From Aureimonas sp. SA4125 (GTDB lineage Bacteria > Pseudomonadota > Alphaproteobacteria > Rhizobiales > Rhizobiaceae): DNA of 64,000 nt. The position numbers and the translations under genes were made by a program. Each line of letters starts with the position of its first letter. Within the stretch, counting starts at the first letter, position 1. The notes beneath the pieces are model-generated. The model was given only the letters and a program-made list of their open reading frames with translations, ran no database searches and was not told the DNA's origin. The DNA is taken from the NCBI RefSeq assembly GCF_019973775.1, contig NZ_AP025032.1:1736001-1800000 (forward strand), read 5' to 3'. Below are positions 19,572-27,047 of this stretch, piece by piece.

Positions 19572-19775
19572 TCAGGCGGCGCTGAATTCCTCGAGCCGGC
19601 GCAGTCGCTCCAGCGTCGTGAGCGGGATCGTCAGCCCCTCTTCGGTCGCCTCGTCGGCCTGCGGTCTGCCGGCGTCGACGGCCGGTGCATCGGCTTGCGG
19701 GGCCGTCATGGAAGCGAGGCGACCGCAGAGGGCCTGCTTCGACGTCCCTTCGGTATCACTGGCCTGATCGTTCAT
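19572..19775 (-). CDS. Hypothetical small protein
   Basis: A 67-aa acidic protein with no recognised domain. The N-terminal half is polar and rich in Ala, Asp and Glu. The C-terminus has a short Leu/Arg helix-prone segment (LERLRRLEEF). The ATG at 19775 is chosen because a strong GGAGGAGG site lies 7 bp upstream on the minus strand. Two operator-like palindromes and a TATAAT box lie upstream, implying regulated expression. It is convergent with the aldehyde dehydrogenase terminator. Confidence 0.6.
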   Translation of the reverse strand: MNDQASDTEGTSKQALCGRLASMTAPQADAPAVDAGRPQADEATEEGLTIPLTTLERLRRLEEFSAA

Positions 19776-19793
19776 CGCGCGCCTCCTCCGTTG

Positions 19794-19809
19794 CATACCG
19801 TTCGATATG
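19794..19809. promoter_or_regulatory. TetR-like operator copy 1
   Basis: CATACCGTTCGATATG fits the symmetric pattern ATAYCGNNCGRTAT. It lies 18 bp upstream of the 67-aa gene start, within its probable 5' untranslated region. Confidence 0.45.
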
Positions 19810-19848
19810 AAACGAAATGCCAAACGCGCCGCTCAGGGTCAAGCTTTA

Positions 19849-19854
19849 ATTATA
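19849..19854 (-). promoter_or_regulatory. Candidate -10 box for the 67-aa gene
   Basis: The minus strand reads TATAAT about 75 bp upstream of the start at 19775. No good -35 hexamer stands 17 bp further upstream (CAGAAT only), so an activator or an extended element may be involved. Confidence 0.35.
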
Positions 19855-19866
19855 TCGGTCGGTATA
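19851..19866. promoter_or_regulatory. TetR-like operator copy 2
   Basis: TATATCGGTCGGTATA fits the same ATAYCGNNCGRTAT pattern as copy 1, with centres 57 bp apart. On the minus strand it overlaps a perfect TATAAT (19849-19854), so a bound repressor would block that promoter. Confidence 0.45.
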
Positions 19867-19971
19867 AAAATATTCTGCGTTGCTGACAGGGCGTGCGGCA
19901 CGTCGGGACACCATCGCGGACGGAGGTGAATGCTTCGATCCCGATGCATGGCTTGCATGCAGGATTGTGCG

Positions 19972-20000
19972 TTGCAGCAAATCCGGGCGCGCGGTAATTT
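19972..20000 (+). promoter_or_regulatory. Candidate promoter of the DUF3563 gene
   Basis: TTGCAG (19972-19977) and TAATTT (19995-20000) are separated by 17 bp and lie 25 bp upstream of the start codon. Confidence 0.35.
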
Positions 20001-20024
20001 GCAGCAGATATAAGGAGCTTTTCC

Positions 20025-20186
20025 ATGAATATCCTCAGCCGTTCCCTCCGTGCCGCCTTCGGTCAGCGCAACAAGCGCGACCGCGCGATGGACTACCTGA
20101 ACGAGTCCGTCTCGATCGACGATCTCGAGCGTCGGCAACGCGAGATCGACCAGGGAATGTTTGCCCGCCGACCGAATTCCTACTGA
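20025..20186 (+). CDS. DUF3563 family small protein
   Basis: A 53-aa basic protein starting MNILSRSLRAAF, with an AAGGAG site 6-11 bp upstream. The core YLNESVSIDDLERRQREID matches the DUF3563 pattern (YLxxSVDxxDLERRxRxxD) of short proteobacterial proteins of unknown function. The codon pattern, ribosome binding site and upstream promoter support a real gene. It is monocistronic, since the next plus-strand gene starts 241 bp later. Confidence 0.75.
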   Translation: MNILSRSLRAAFGQRNKRDRAMDYLNESVSIDDLERRQREIDQGMFARRPNSY

Positions 20187-20298
20187 TTTCCCTGCCACTC
20201 CCGGCATCGGACGACCGATATTCTTAGGACAGCCGTCTCTGTCGCTGCGACATGCAGTCTGGCGGCCGCGGTTGTTGGGTCGCCCATGCGTCACGGCG

Positions 20299-20403
20299 TC
20301 AGCGCCAGCGCGCCACCGCCTTTTCAGGGGTGACGCTACAAACGGCGATCTTGGGCTCCTCCCATTGCCGCTTTTCAGCCACAGTTCTTTGTGGTTCACT
20401 CAT
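20299..20403 (-). CDS. Possible 34-aa peptide
   Basis: A short reading frame begins MSEPQRTVAEKRQWEEP, continues KIAVCSVTPEKAVARWR and then stops. The upstream GCGGGG is only a weak ribosome binding site. The charged N-terminus followed by a W-x-x-P-x-hydrophobic segment resembles leader-like short peptides of alphaproteobacteria, including some RiPP precursors. No maturation gene is nearby, so this is a candidate only. It is divergent from the 94-aa gene at 20428. Confidence 0.3.
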   Translation of the reverse strand: MSEPQRTVAEKRQWEEPKIAVCSVTPEKAVARWR

Positions 20404-20427
20404 CGTGTTACCCCGCGGGAGGTGCCG

Positions 20428-20712
20428 ATGTTCGTGGTCAAGGTCGAAACCGACGAAGCCCTGATGTTCCGTGCTTTCCGGAAGCTTTCCGAGGCGAAGT
20501 CCTGGGCGGTGCAGTCCTGTCGGAGGGACGGCGACTGCCGAGCGGACGTCTATGGGACGCCGGGGATCGCCGATGAACTCGCCGCCGCCGTTGCCGTCCG
20601 CGAGGGCAGGGGTCGTTTGGTCGCGCGCGGCGACAAGCTCGCCGCGTCCGATCTGCGCAACAACTCGAACTTTCTCGTCTGCATGGGACTTGGAACCGGC
20701 GCCGGCTTCTGA
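20428..20712 (+). CDS. Hypothetical protein
   Basis: A 94-aa protein with no recognised family. The start ATG 20428 has GCGGGAGG 5-10 bp upstream. It opens with MFVVKVETDEALMFRAFRKLSEAK and has two close cysteines (SCRRDGDC) near residue 32, which could suit a metal or disulfide. The tail is Gly-rich (MGLGTGAGF). It stands alone, with more than 600 bp of non-coding DNA downstream. Confidence 0.6.
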   Translation: MFVVKVETDEALMFRAFRKLSEAKSWAVQSCRRDGDCRADVYGTPGIADELAAAVAVREGRGRLVARGDKLAASDLRNNSNFLVCMGLGTGAGF

Positions 20713-21335
20713 GACCGCCGGGTTCGGCCTCCCCGGATAAATCCGCTTCCTTGCATTGCCTTCGGCTTGCCCCTTCCGGACATTTTCTCCGCGCGCGCCC
20801 GCGCCGATCGCACAGATGGGCCGGGCCTCATTCGGAAAGCTCGCTGCAGGAAGCACCCTGCGGCCGACTGTCAGGGCAGATCGCCCGCGGCATCTGTCCA
20901 TCTCCGGCGCGCCTTCCAGACGCTGCCGGACCGACCATCGCCTGGCGTCGACCGCGGCGGCTCACGACGGAATGATCGGGCCGCACACGCACGTCCAAAG
21001 CGGGATGGCTTTTCTTCGAATCGCCGGCCCGCTTTGGCGTTTCGGGCGATTGTCCGGGATCGCGCGAAACGCTGGCTTTCAAGTTGCCGCGCCGGATACT
21101 GCGAAAAACCGGTTCCCACTTTTTCGCCCGGCGCTCTCGTTCTTTGTTTCCGCATGACCCCGAAAGCCGGAAGCCAGCTTTCGGGGTCATGCTCTAAGGG
21201 GCAGGCATGGCGACCGATACCGAGCAAGGCGGCTTGGCGAAGCCGAGCGAAGCCGCCGTGGCTGCCCGGGGCTTGCCCACGGCGCGGCGATGCAGCATGC
21301 CTAGCCGACGGCAGGAACGAAGGCAGGAGACAGAC
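20713..21335. other. Non-coding region carrying a mosaic repeat
   Basis: No gene is credible here. The main content is a three-module palindromic repeat at 20997-21197. The remainder shows no recognised element apart from the ribosome binding site (AGGAG) of the Fae-like gene. Confidence 0.65.
20997..21197. repeat. Mosaic intergenic palindromic repeat, copy A (modules 1-2-3)
   Basis: Module 1 (20997-21035) is bounded by AAAGCGGG and CCCGCTTT. Module 2 (21037-21135) is the reverse complement of the repeat at 63681-63780. Module 3 (21136-21197) holds a perfect 15-bp inverted repeat, CATGACCCCGAAAGC and its complement, and ends GCTCTAAG. Copy B at 63013 has modules 1 and 3 only. The style resembles rhizobial RIME-type elements. 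Confidence 0.8.
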
Positions 21336-21875
21336 ATGACCGACATCTGGTTCAGGACCGGCGAGGCGACCGTGCTCGCCGCAGAGGGGCAATATACCGA
21401 CGCCATGCCGGAAGTGCTGCTCGGATCCGTGCGTGGCCCGGTCGGCGCCGCTTTCGCCGCGATGATGGGCCAGACGGCCGGTCACACCCGCATGTTCGTC
21501 GTCCGCGACCTGAACCAGCTGGTCCGTCCCGCCACGATGATGACGACGAAGGCCACGATCCACGATCTCGCTTACGTCAATCTTCTCGGCGGCGTGGTGC
21601 AGGGCGCGACGGGCGACGCCATCGTCGACTGCCTGATCGAGGGGATTCTGCCGAAGGACGAGGCGGACGAGTTGTGCATGATCATCATGATCTGGCTCGA
21701 CCCGCGCTGCGCCGACCATGCCGAGATCGATCTCAAGGACCTCTATCGTACCAATTACGAGGCGACGAAGCTCGCCATCTCGCGCGCCATGACCGGATCG
21801 CCGACGGTCGACGAACTGATCGCCAACCGCAAGACGGTGCAGCACTACGCGCTCGAAGGCGTCGTCGAGTACTGA
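21336..21875 (+). CDS. Formaldehyde-activating enzyme (Fae) family paralogue lacking the catalytic His
   Basis: A 179-aa protein of the Fae family, whose classical members condense formaldehyde with tetrahydromethanopterin. Support comes from RGPVGAAFA near residue 33, VRPATMMTTKATIHD, ILPKDEADELCM and the signature NYEATKLAISRAM. The N-terminal region, where methylotroph Fae has its catalytic His17, reads DAMPEVLLG, and the first histidine of the whole protein is residue 50. Activity is therefore probably altered or lost; it may be a Fae2/Fae3-like paralogue. No methanopterin genes are nearby. ATG 21336 has AGGAG upstream. Confidence 0.85.
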   Translation: MTDIWFRTGEATVLAAEGQYTDAMPEVLLGSVRGPVGAAFAAMMGQTAGHTRMFVVRDLNQLVRPATMMTTKATIHDLAYVNLLGGVVQGATGDAIVDCLIEGILPKDEADELCMIIMIWLDPRCADHAEIDLKDLYRTNYEATKLAISRAMTGSPTVDELIANRKTVQHYALEGVVEY

Positions 21876-22004
21876 TCATCGAGCACGCGGCGCCTGATCG
21901 ACGGGGCGGGGCAGGCCATCGGCATCGACCGTACCGTGCTGGCTCGAACGGTCGCCTGGCAGGCCGGGCCAAGCCCGCCCGAAATCAGCGGGCAGCGGCG
22001 GGGC

Positions 22005-23321
22005 TCAGGCCGCCGCCCGCGGCGGCGAATCCGGCGCGGACGCCCAGCCCTCGGGCGGTCCGTGCAACTGCCAGCGGCGCTCGAGCGCGATGCAGCCCCA
22101 GATGATCCCGAAGATCAGATAGTGATGCCGCCAGTGGTCGGTATCGATGACGTTGCCGATGCCGACATGGCCGACGAAGACGCTGTAGGCGGCCATCAGA
22201 TAGGGCTGCCAGGGGCGATGGCGCAGCAGGATCTTCAGGCCGAGCGCCAGGGTCAGGAAGGTGAAGACGATCCAGGCGACAAATCCCAGCCAGGAATAGT
22301 CGAGCAGCGCCTTCAGCCAGATATTGTGGGTGTCCTCGCCATAGATCGGCCCGAACACCAGCGGCCCGATGCCGAGCGGATGCTCCATCGCCATCTGGAA
22401 GCCGAGAAGATGGCGGGCAAAGCGCCCGAGGCGCGCGGAATCGTAGGACTGGACGAGCTCGGCGCGCTCGAAGAAGAGATCCGACACCTTTTCCGACTGC
22501 ATCGCCACGAGGATGACGAGGATCATCGTCACGACGCCCACCGCGGCGATGGCCGCGATCTTCAGCCGGAATCTCGTCGAGCGCTCCTTCAAAAGCAGGA
22601 AGCCGACCGAGAGGAGGATCGAGAACGCGAAGAGGCCCCAGGCGGCGCGCGAGAACGAGAGAAAGACGGCCAGCGTCAGAATGCCGAGCGTGATCAGCTT
22701 CAGCGGCACGGTCGCCAGGCGCTCGGTGATGATGCGCTGGACGAGGAAGACCGCCGGCAGCGTCAGGAACGGCCCGAACACGTTGGGGTCCTGGAAGGCG
22801 CCCTTGGCGCGGTCGTAGAGCGTGAACATCTCGGCGCCGGGAAAGGCGTTGAAATAGCCGAGGATACCGATGGTCCCGGTCGCGAGGGCCGCAAGGGTAT
22901 AGGCGTTGTAGATCAGCTTCAGGCGGCGCCAGTCTGCCTCGATCACCGCCGCGAAGAACACGGCCGAGAGGGCAAGGAATGTCGAGACCGCGACATACAT
23001 CGGTCCGTCGGCAAGCTTCGCCATCTGGGTGATCGAGACGAGGCCGCCGATATTGAAGACGAGCAGCAGCACCAGGAGGGGCGCCGTGCCGGCGCTGATC
23101 CTCAGTGCGCCCGTCAGCGCGAAAATCCCGATCAGCCCCGCCATGAACAGCTCGTAGGGCGCCGGCTCGGAGATGACGAAACCCGAGAGGAACACGCCGA
23201 AGCCGATCGAGCCGCTGGCCAGCATGGCGAACTGCCGGCGCCCGAGCTCGGCCCGCGACAGGCCGGGACCAGGCGGGGACCGGGGCGCCGGCGGCCAGAG
23301 CGGGGAGGGGGCGAGACTCAT
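22005..23321 (-). CDS. O-antigen ligase/polymerase-like membrane protein (Wzy_C)
   Basis: A 438-aa integral membrane protein with about ten to twelve hydrophobic segments and one large periplasmic loop. The loop region contains AFQDPNVFGPFL and MEHPLGIGPLVFGPIYGEDTHNIWLKALLDYSWLG, typical of the Wzy_C (O-antigen ligase/exopolysaccharide polymerase) family. It would polymerise polysaccharide repeat units in the inner membrane. It starts 1 bp after the priming transferase gene, the last gene of a four-gene minus-strand exopolysaccharide operon. The first 20 residues are Pro-rich. Confidence 0.85.
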   Translation of the reverse strand: MSLAPSPLWPPAPRSPPGPGLSRAELGRRQFAMLASGSIGFGVFLSGFVISEPAPYELFMAGLIGIFALTGALRISAGTAPLLVLLLVFNIGGLVSITQMAKLADGPMYVAVSTFLALSAVFFAAVIEADWRRLKLIYNAYTLAALATGTIGILGYFNAFPGAEMFTLYDRAKGAFQDPNVFGPFLTLPAVFLVQRIITERLATVPLKLITLGILTLAVFLSFSRAAWGLFAFSILLSVGFLLLKERSTRFRLKIAAIAAVGVVTMILVILVAMQSEKVSDLFFERAELVQSYDSARLGRFARHLLGFQMAMEHPLGIGPLVFGPIYGEDTHNIWLKALLDYSWLGFVAWIVFTFLTLALGLKILLRHRPWQPYLMAAYSVFVGHVGIGNVIDTDHWRHHYLIFGIIWGCIALERRWQLHGPPEGWASAPDSPPRAAA

Positions 23322-23322
23322 T

Positions 23323-24858
23323 TCAGTAGGCGTGCTCGGTTTTGAACAGGCTGATCGGCGTCAGCGCGAGGATCGCGATGTCGAGCAGGATCGACCAGTT
23401 CTCGATGTAATAGAGGTCGTGCTCGATACGCTTCTTCAGCTTGTCCTGCTGGTCGATCTCGCCGCGGAATCCGTGGATCTGCGCCCAGCCCGTGATCCCC
23501 GGCTTCACCTTGTGACGCCCGAAATAGCCGTCGACGATCTCGACGAAGGCCTCGTTCTGGCTCGACACCGCATTGACCGCATGTGGCCGCGGACCGACCA
23601 GCGAGAGCGAGCCGAGGATGACGTTCCAGAGCTGCGGCAACTCGTCGATCGAACTCTTGCGGATGAAACGCCCGACGCGGGTGACGCGCGGATCGCCCCT
23701 GGTCACGATCCGGCGCGCGGTCGGATCGGACATCTCGTGATACATCGAGCGGAACTTGAAGACCTCGACGACGCGGTTGTTGAAGCCGTGGCGCTTCTGC
23801 TTGAAGAAGACCGGGCCCTTGGAATCCAGCTTGATCGCAATCGCTGTGGCGAGGAAGACGGGCGACAGGAGGACGAGGGCAAGGCTCGCGATGACGAGGT
23901 CGAAAATCCGCTTGGCGATCCGGTCCCAGTCCGCCAGCGGTCGGTCGAAGACGTCGATCAGTGGGATCTGGCCGATATAGGAATAGGAGCGCGGTCGGAA
24001 ACGCAGATGCGCCGCGTGGGCCGACAGGCGGATGTCGAGCGGCAGGACCCAAAGCTCCTTCAGGAGCGCCAGGACGCGCTTTTCCGCCGACAGGGGCAGC
24101 GTCACGATCAGCATGTCGATGCGCGCCAATCGGGCGAATTCGACCAGTTCATGGACATTGCCAAGCTTTGGATAGCCGGCGACGATGGGCGGCGAGCGGC
24201 GATCGTTGCGATCGTCGAAGATGCCGCAGATGCGGATGTCGTTGTCATCCTGGCGTTCCAGGCCGCGGATGAGCGACTCGGCGGCTTCGCCACCGCCGAC
24301 GATGACCGCGCGTCGCTCCATCACGCCGTTGCGGGCCCAGCGGCGGATGTTCATGCCGAGGAACAGGCGCGCCGCGCCCAGCGCCAGCAGTCCCGTCAGG
24401 AACCAGGCACCCATCCAGACGCGGGAGTAATCGGTCTGTGCCTTCATGAAGAAGAGGATCACGGCGACGGCGGCGATTGCTGCCGACCAGGCGAGGCTCA
24501 CCCGCGCCAGCTGCTTCAGGCGCGATCGCATGGTGGCGATCTCGTAGCCATGGCCCAGCTGGATGCCGAGCACGCCGAGGGCCGCGCCGAGGAGCGAAAT
24601 GAGGAGATATTGCGAGAACACGCCGTTCTCGGAACCGACATAGGCGAAGTAGACGCTCTGGGCGGCGCCGAGGAGGAGCCCGAACTCCACCAGTCGCCAG
24701 ATGCCGCTCAAGAGCTTCGGCGACATCACCTGGGTCTGGAACTGTGCCGCGGTTCTCGCGGCGAAGCTGTTGAGCGAAGGGGTGGCGGACGCCACCACTT
24801 CGGCGGGGATGGCCCGAATGGCGTCGCGCGAGAAGGGCCCTTGTCCGTCGTGTTTCAC
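23323..24858 (-). CDS. Undecaprenyl-phosphate glucose-1-phosphate transferase (WcaJ/ExoY type)
   Basis: Polyprenyl glycosylphosphotransferase of 511 aa that would attach the first sugar to undecaprenyl phosphate. The N-terminal part has about four membrane segments. A CoA-binding-like nucleotide fold follows (RRAVIVGGGEAAESLIRGL). The C-terminal bacterial sugar transferase domain has KRIFDLVIASLALVLLSP, GPVFFKQKRHGFN, FKFRSMY and DELPQLWNVILGSLSLVGPRP. The long form suggests hexose-1-phosphate as substrate. It belongs to the exopolysaccharide operon. Confidence 0.92.
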   Translation of the reverse strand: MKHDGQGPFSRDAIRAIPAEVVASATPSLNSFAARTAAQFQTQVMSPKLLSGIWRLVEFGLLLGAAQSVYFAYVGSENGVFSQYLLISLLGAALGVLGIQLGHGYEIATMRSRLKQLARVSLAWSAAIAAVAVILFFMKAQTDYSRVWMGAWFLTGLLALGAARLFLGMNIRRWARNGVMERRAVIVGGGEAAESLIRGLERQDDNDIRICGIFDDRNDRRSPPIVAGYPKLGNVHELVEFARLARIDMLIVTLPLSAEKRVLALLKELWVLPLDIRLSAHAAHLRFRPRSYSYIGQIPLIDVFDRPLADWDRIAKRIFDLVIASLALVLLSPVFLATAIAIKLDSKGPVFFKQKRHGFNNRVVEVFKFRSMYHEMSDPTARRIVTRGDPRVTRVGRFIRKSSIDELPQLWNVILGSLSLVGPRPHAVNAVSSQNEAFVEIVDGYFGRHKVKPGITGWAQIHGFRGEIDQQDKLKKRIEHDLYYIENWSILLDIAILALTPISLFKTEHAY

Positions 24859-24993
24859 GCTGCCGCCTCCTGTCCCGTCGTGCCGGGCCGCCCTTCTCCG
24901 CCACTGCGGCGCAGGACTGGCTGTTCGAACGAGGTCCGCATCGCGGGCCAGCGGACATCGCGGGATCGCTGCCGCGACCCTAGCGCGACAATG

Positions 24994-26208
24994 CTAAGAT
25001 TCCTTTGCGTTGGCTGGGCGGACGGGCTCTGCCGGTTTTTCCAGCCGGCTGACCTCAAGCGGCTGGCGGCTGGAATTGGCCTTTCTCGAATGGCGGATCG
25101 CCTCGCGGTAGGCGGCCATGGTGTCGCTGGCCATCCGCGCCAAAGCAAAGCGGCTGCGCACATGCTGCATCAGCGGATGCGGCGTGAGGAGTGGCTGCGC
25201 GAGGCGCGCCGCCATCATCGCGGCCAGTGCCGCGGCGTCGTTCGGCCTGGCGAGGGGCTGCAGGTCCGGCGGAATGATCTCGCTAACGCCGCCGACATCG
25301 ACGGCGACGACGGGACGATCCGCGGAAATGGCTTCGAGGAGCACATAGGGCAGGGAATCGGCCCGTGACGGCAGGACCATGATCCTTGCGAGGCGCAGCG
25401 CCCGACGGATCGGCATCGGATCGTAGAACTTGACCTGGCCGGGAAGAAGCGCCTCGGCCCGCCTGACCAGTTCGCCCTTCTGCTCGCCGGCGCCGACGAC
25501 GACGGCGGTCGGCGCGATGCCGGTGGATCTCGCTATCTCGCCCAGGGCCTCGATGAAGATGTCGGGACCCTTCAGCGCGCGCAGCATGCCGATGTAGAGA
25601 AAATCGACCGCATTCGCGTCGACCGGTTCGGGAGAGAATTCGGCCTCCGACAGGCCGTTGTAGACGATTCGTGCGGGGACCCGCGGCTCCCCGACCTTCG
25701 TGCGATAGGCCGTCTTCTCATATTCGGAGACGAACAGCAGGTGGTCCGTCATACGTTCGAAGATCCGCTCGAGCGCGAAGAACAACCTCCCGCCGATCGT
25801 GCGCGGATCATAATGCATGCTGCCGCCATGCGGCGTGTAGAGGCGGGCCGTGCGCGTGCCCGAGAGCCTGATGGCCGTGCCGACGAGCCGGGCGTAGGCA
25901 CCGCCCTTGGCGCCATGGCCATGCAGCACGTCCGGTGCGATGTCGCGGATGAGGGCATAGGTCCGGCAGAGGTCGACGATGTCCGTCGGTCCGATCGCCC
26001 GCCGCATGGTCACCCTGTGCACCCCGAGCGTCAGCCGTGGAGCAAGCTCCGCGATCAGCGCCTCCTCGAAGGCGCCGCCGGTGATCGAGTCGCAGAGGAT
26101 GCCGATCTGGTGTCCGGCAGCGATCTGGGCGTCGATGAGATCGCGCACGTGCCGAAGGATTCCGCCGACGGGAGACCGGAAGCAATGGACGATACGGAGC
26201 TTCTTCAT
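24994..26208 (-). CDS. Glycosyltransferase family 4 protein
   Basis: A 404-aa GT-B fold transferase. The N-terminal donor/acceptor half contains SPVGGILRHVRDLIDAQ and VLHGHGAKGGAYARL. The C-terminal half has FLYIGMLRALKGPDIFIEAL, ADSLPYVLLEAISADRPVVAVDVGGVSEII, the glycosyl transferase group 1 signature with the EX7E-like region. ATG 26208 (MKKLRIVHCFRS) is preferred over an upstream in-frame start. It lies between the export lipoprotein and the priming transferase, so it probably adds a sugar to the exopolysaccharide unit. Confidence 0.88.
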   Translation of the reverse strand: MKKLRIVHCFRSPVGGILRHVRDLIDAQIAAGHQIGILCDSITGGAFEEALIAELAPRLTLGVHRVTMRRAIGPTDIVDLCRTYALIRDIAPDVLHGHGAKGGAYARLVGTAIRLSGTRTARLYTPHGGSMHYDPRTIGGRLFFALERIFERMTDHLLFVSEYEKTAYRTKVGEPRVPARIVYNGLSEAEFSPEPVDANAVDFLYIGMLRALKGPDIFIEALGEIARSTGIAPTAVVVGAGEQKGELVRRAEALLPGQVKFYDPMPIRRALRLARIMVLPSRADSLPYVLLEAISADRPVVAVDVGGVSEIIPPDLQPLARPNDAAALAAMMAARLAQPLLTPHPLMQHVRSRFALARMASDTMAAYREAIRHSRKANSSRQPLEVSRLEKPAEPVRPANAKES

Positions 26209-26310
26209 GGAGTGTCGCTCGGCGTGAAGTGTCGGGGCGACCGCGATCGCGGCTAGCAGTTTGCCCACAATCTAAACGACGAGTGGTTTAGAACCCGCGT
26301 CCGAGATCGG

Positions 26311-26871
26311 TTAAAAAAGCCTTTCGCGCACGAAGAGCGTGTCGCCGGGCAGGATCGGATCGGAGGTGAGCACCCGGCCGGTGACGACGTTGCCGTTGAC
26401 CTGGCGCGTGACGTCGACCGTCTTCTGCTCGGCGCGGGGACTGTAGCCGCCGGCGATGGCGACGGCATTCTGCACGGTCATGCCGGGGACGTAGGTATAC
26501 TGGCCGCCGGTGCCGACCTCGCCCATGATGAAGAAGGGCCGGTACTGGTCGACCTCGACCGTGATGTCCGGGTCACGCAGGAAACCGTCGCGCAGCTTCT
26601 GCGACAACAGCGTCTCCAGCTGCTTGGTGGTCTTGCCGCGGGCAGGGACGGTGCCGACGAGGGGCATCGAGAAATACCCGCCCTTGTCCACCGCATAGGT
26701 GTTGGTGAGGCCATCCTGCTCGAACACCGTGACGCGCACGCGGTCGCCGCTGTCGAGATGATAGGGCTCGTTCAGGACGTCGTGAAAGGCGGGCGGCGTC
26801 GGCTGATAGCTGGCGCAGCCGGCGAGCATCGAGCCGACCAGGCAAAGAAGTCCCATGCTTCGAATACCCAT
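26311..26871 (-). CDS. Polysaccharide export lipoprotein (Wza/ExoF-like)
   Basis: Outer-membrane polysaccharide export family protein of 186 aa. A lipoprotein signal ends MLAGC, giving an N-terminal lipidated Cys. The Poly_export domain is visible as YHLDSGDRVRVTVFEQDGL, then a SLBB-like segment with FIMGEVGTGGQYTYVPGMTVQNAVAIAGGYSPRA. It is shorter than Wza because only one SLBB repeat is present. The start at 26871 gives a normal signal. It is the first gene of the minus-strand operon and is divergent from the Wzc-like gene. Confidence 0.88.
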   Translation of the reverse strand: MGIRSMGLLCLVGSMLAGCASYQPTPPAFHDVLNEPYHLDSGDRVRVTVFEQDGLTNTYAVDKGGYFSMPLVGTVPARGKTTKQLETLLSQKLRDGFLRDPDITVEVDQYRPFFIMGEVGTGGQYTYVPGMTVQNAVAIAGGYSPRAEQKTVDVTRQVNGNVVTGRVLTSDPILPGDTLFVRERLF

Positions 26872-27047
26872 ACCGCTCGACCCTCGTCCCCACCGCTCAA
26901 AACCCGCTTTGGCTGCCAAACGTTATAGCTTCGTTAGGGTTAATCGAACGTAAACCAAGCGCGATAATCGTCAGTGAGAAGGCGCGTTAACCTCTCGGTT
27001 ACCTTAATAGAGGATTTTCTTCGGAGCGAGCGGGCTGGAGAATAGCG

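Noticed and set aside
21936..23345. A long plus-strand frame opposite to the polymerase gene
   Set aside because: The translation is charged low-complexity sequence, and the membrane protein on the other strand has clear family motifs.
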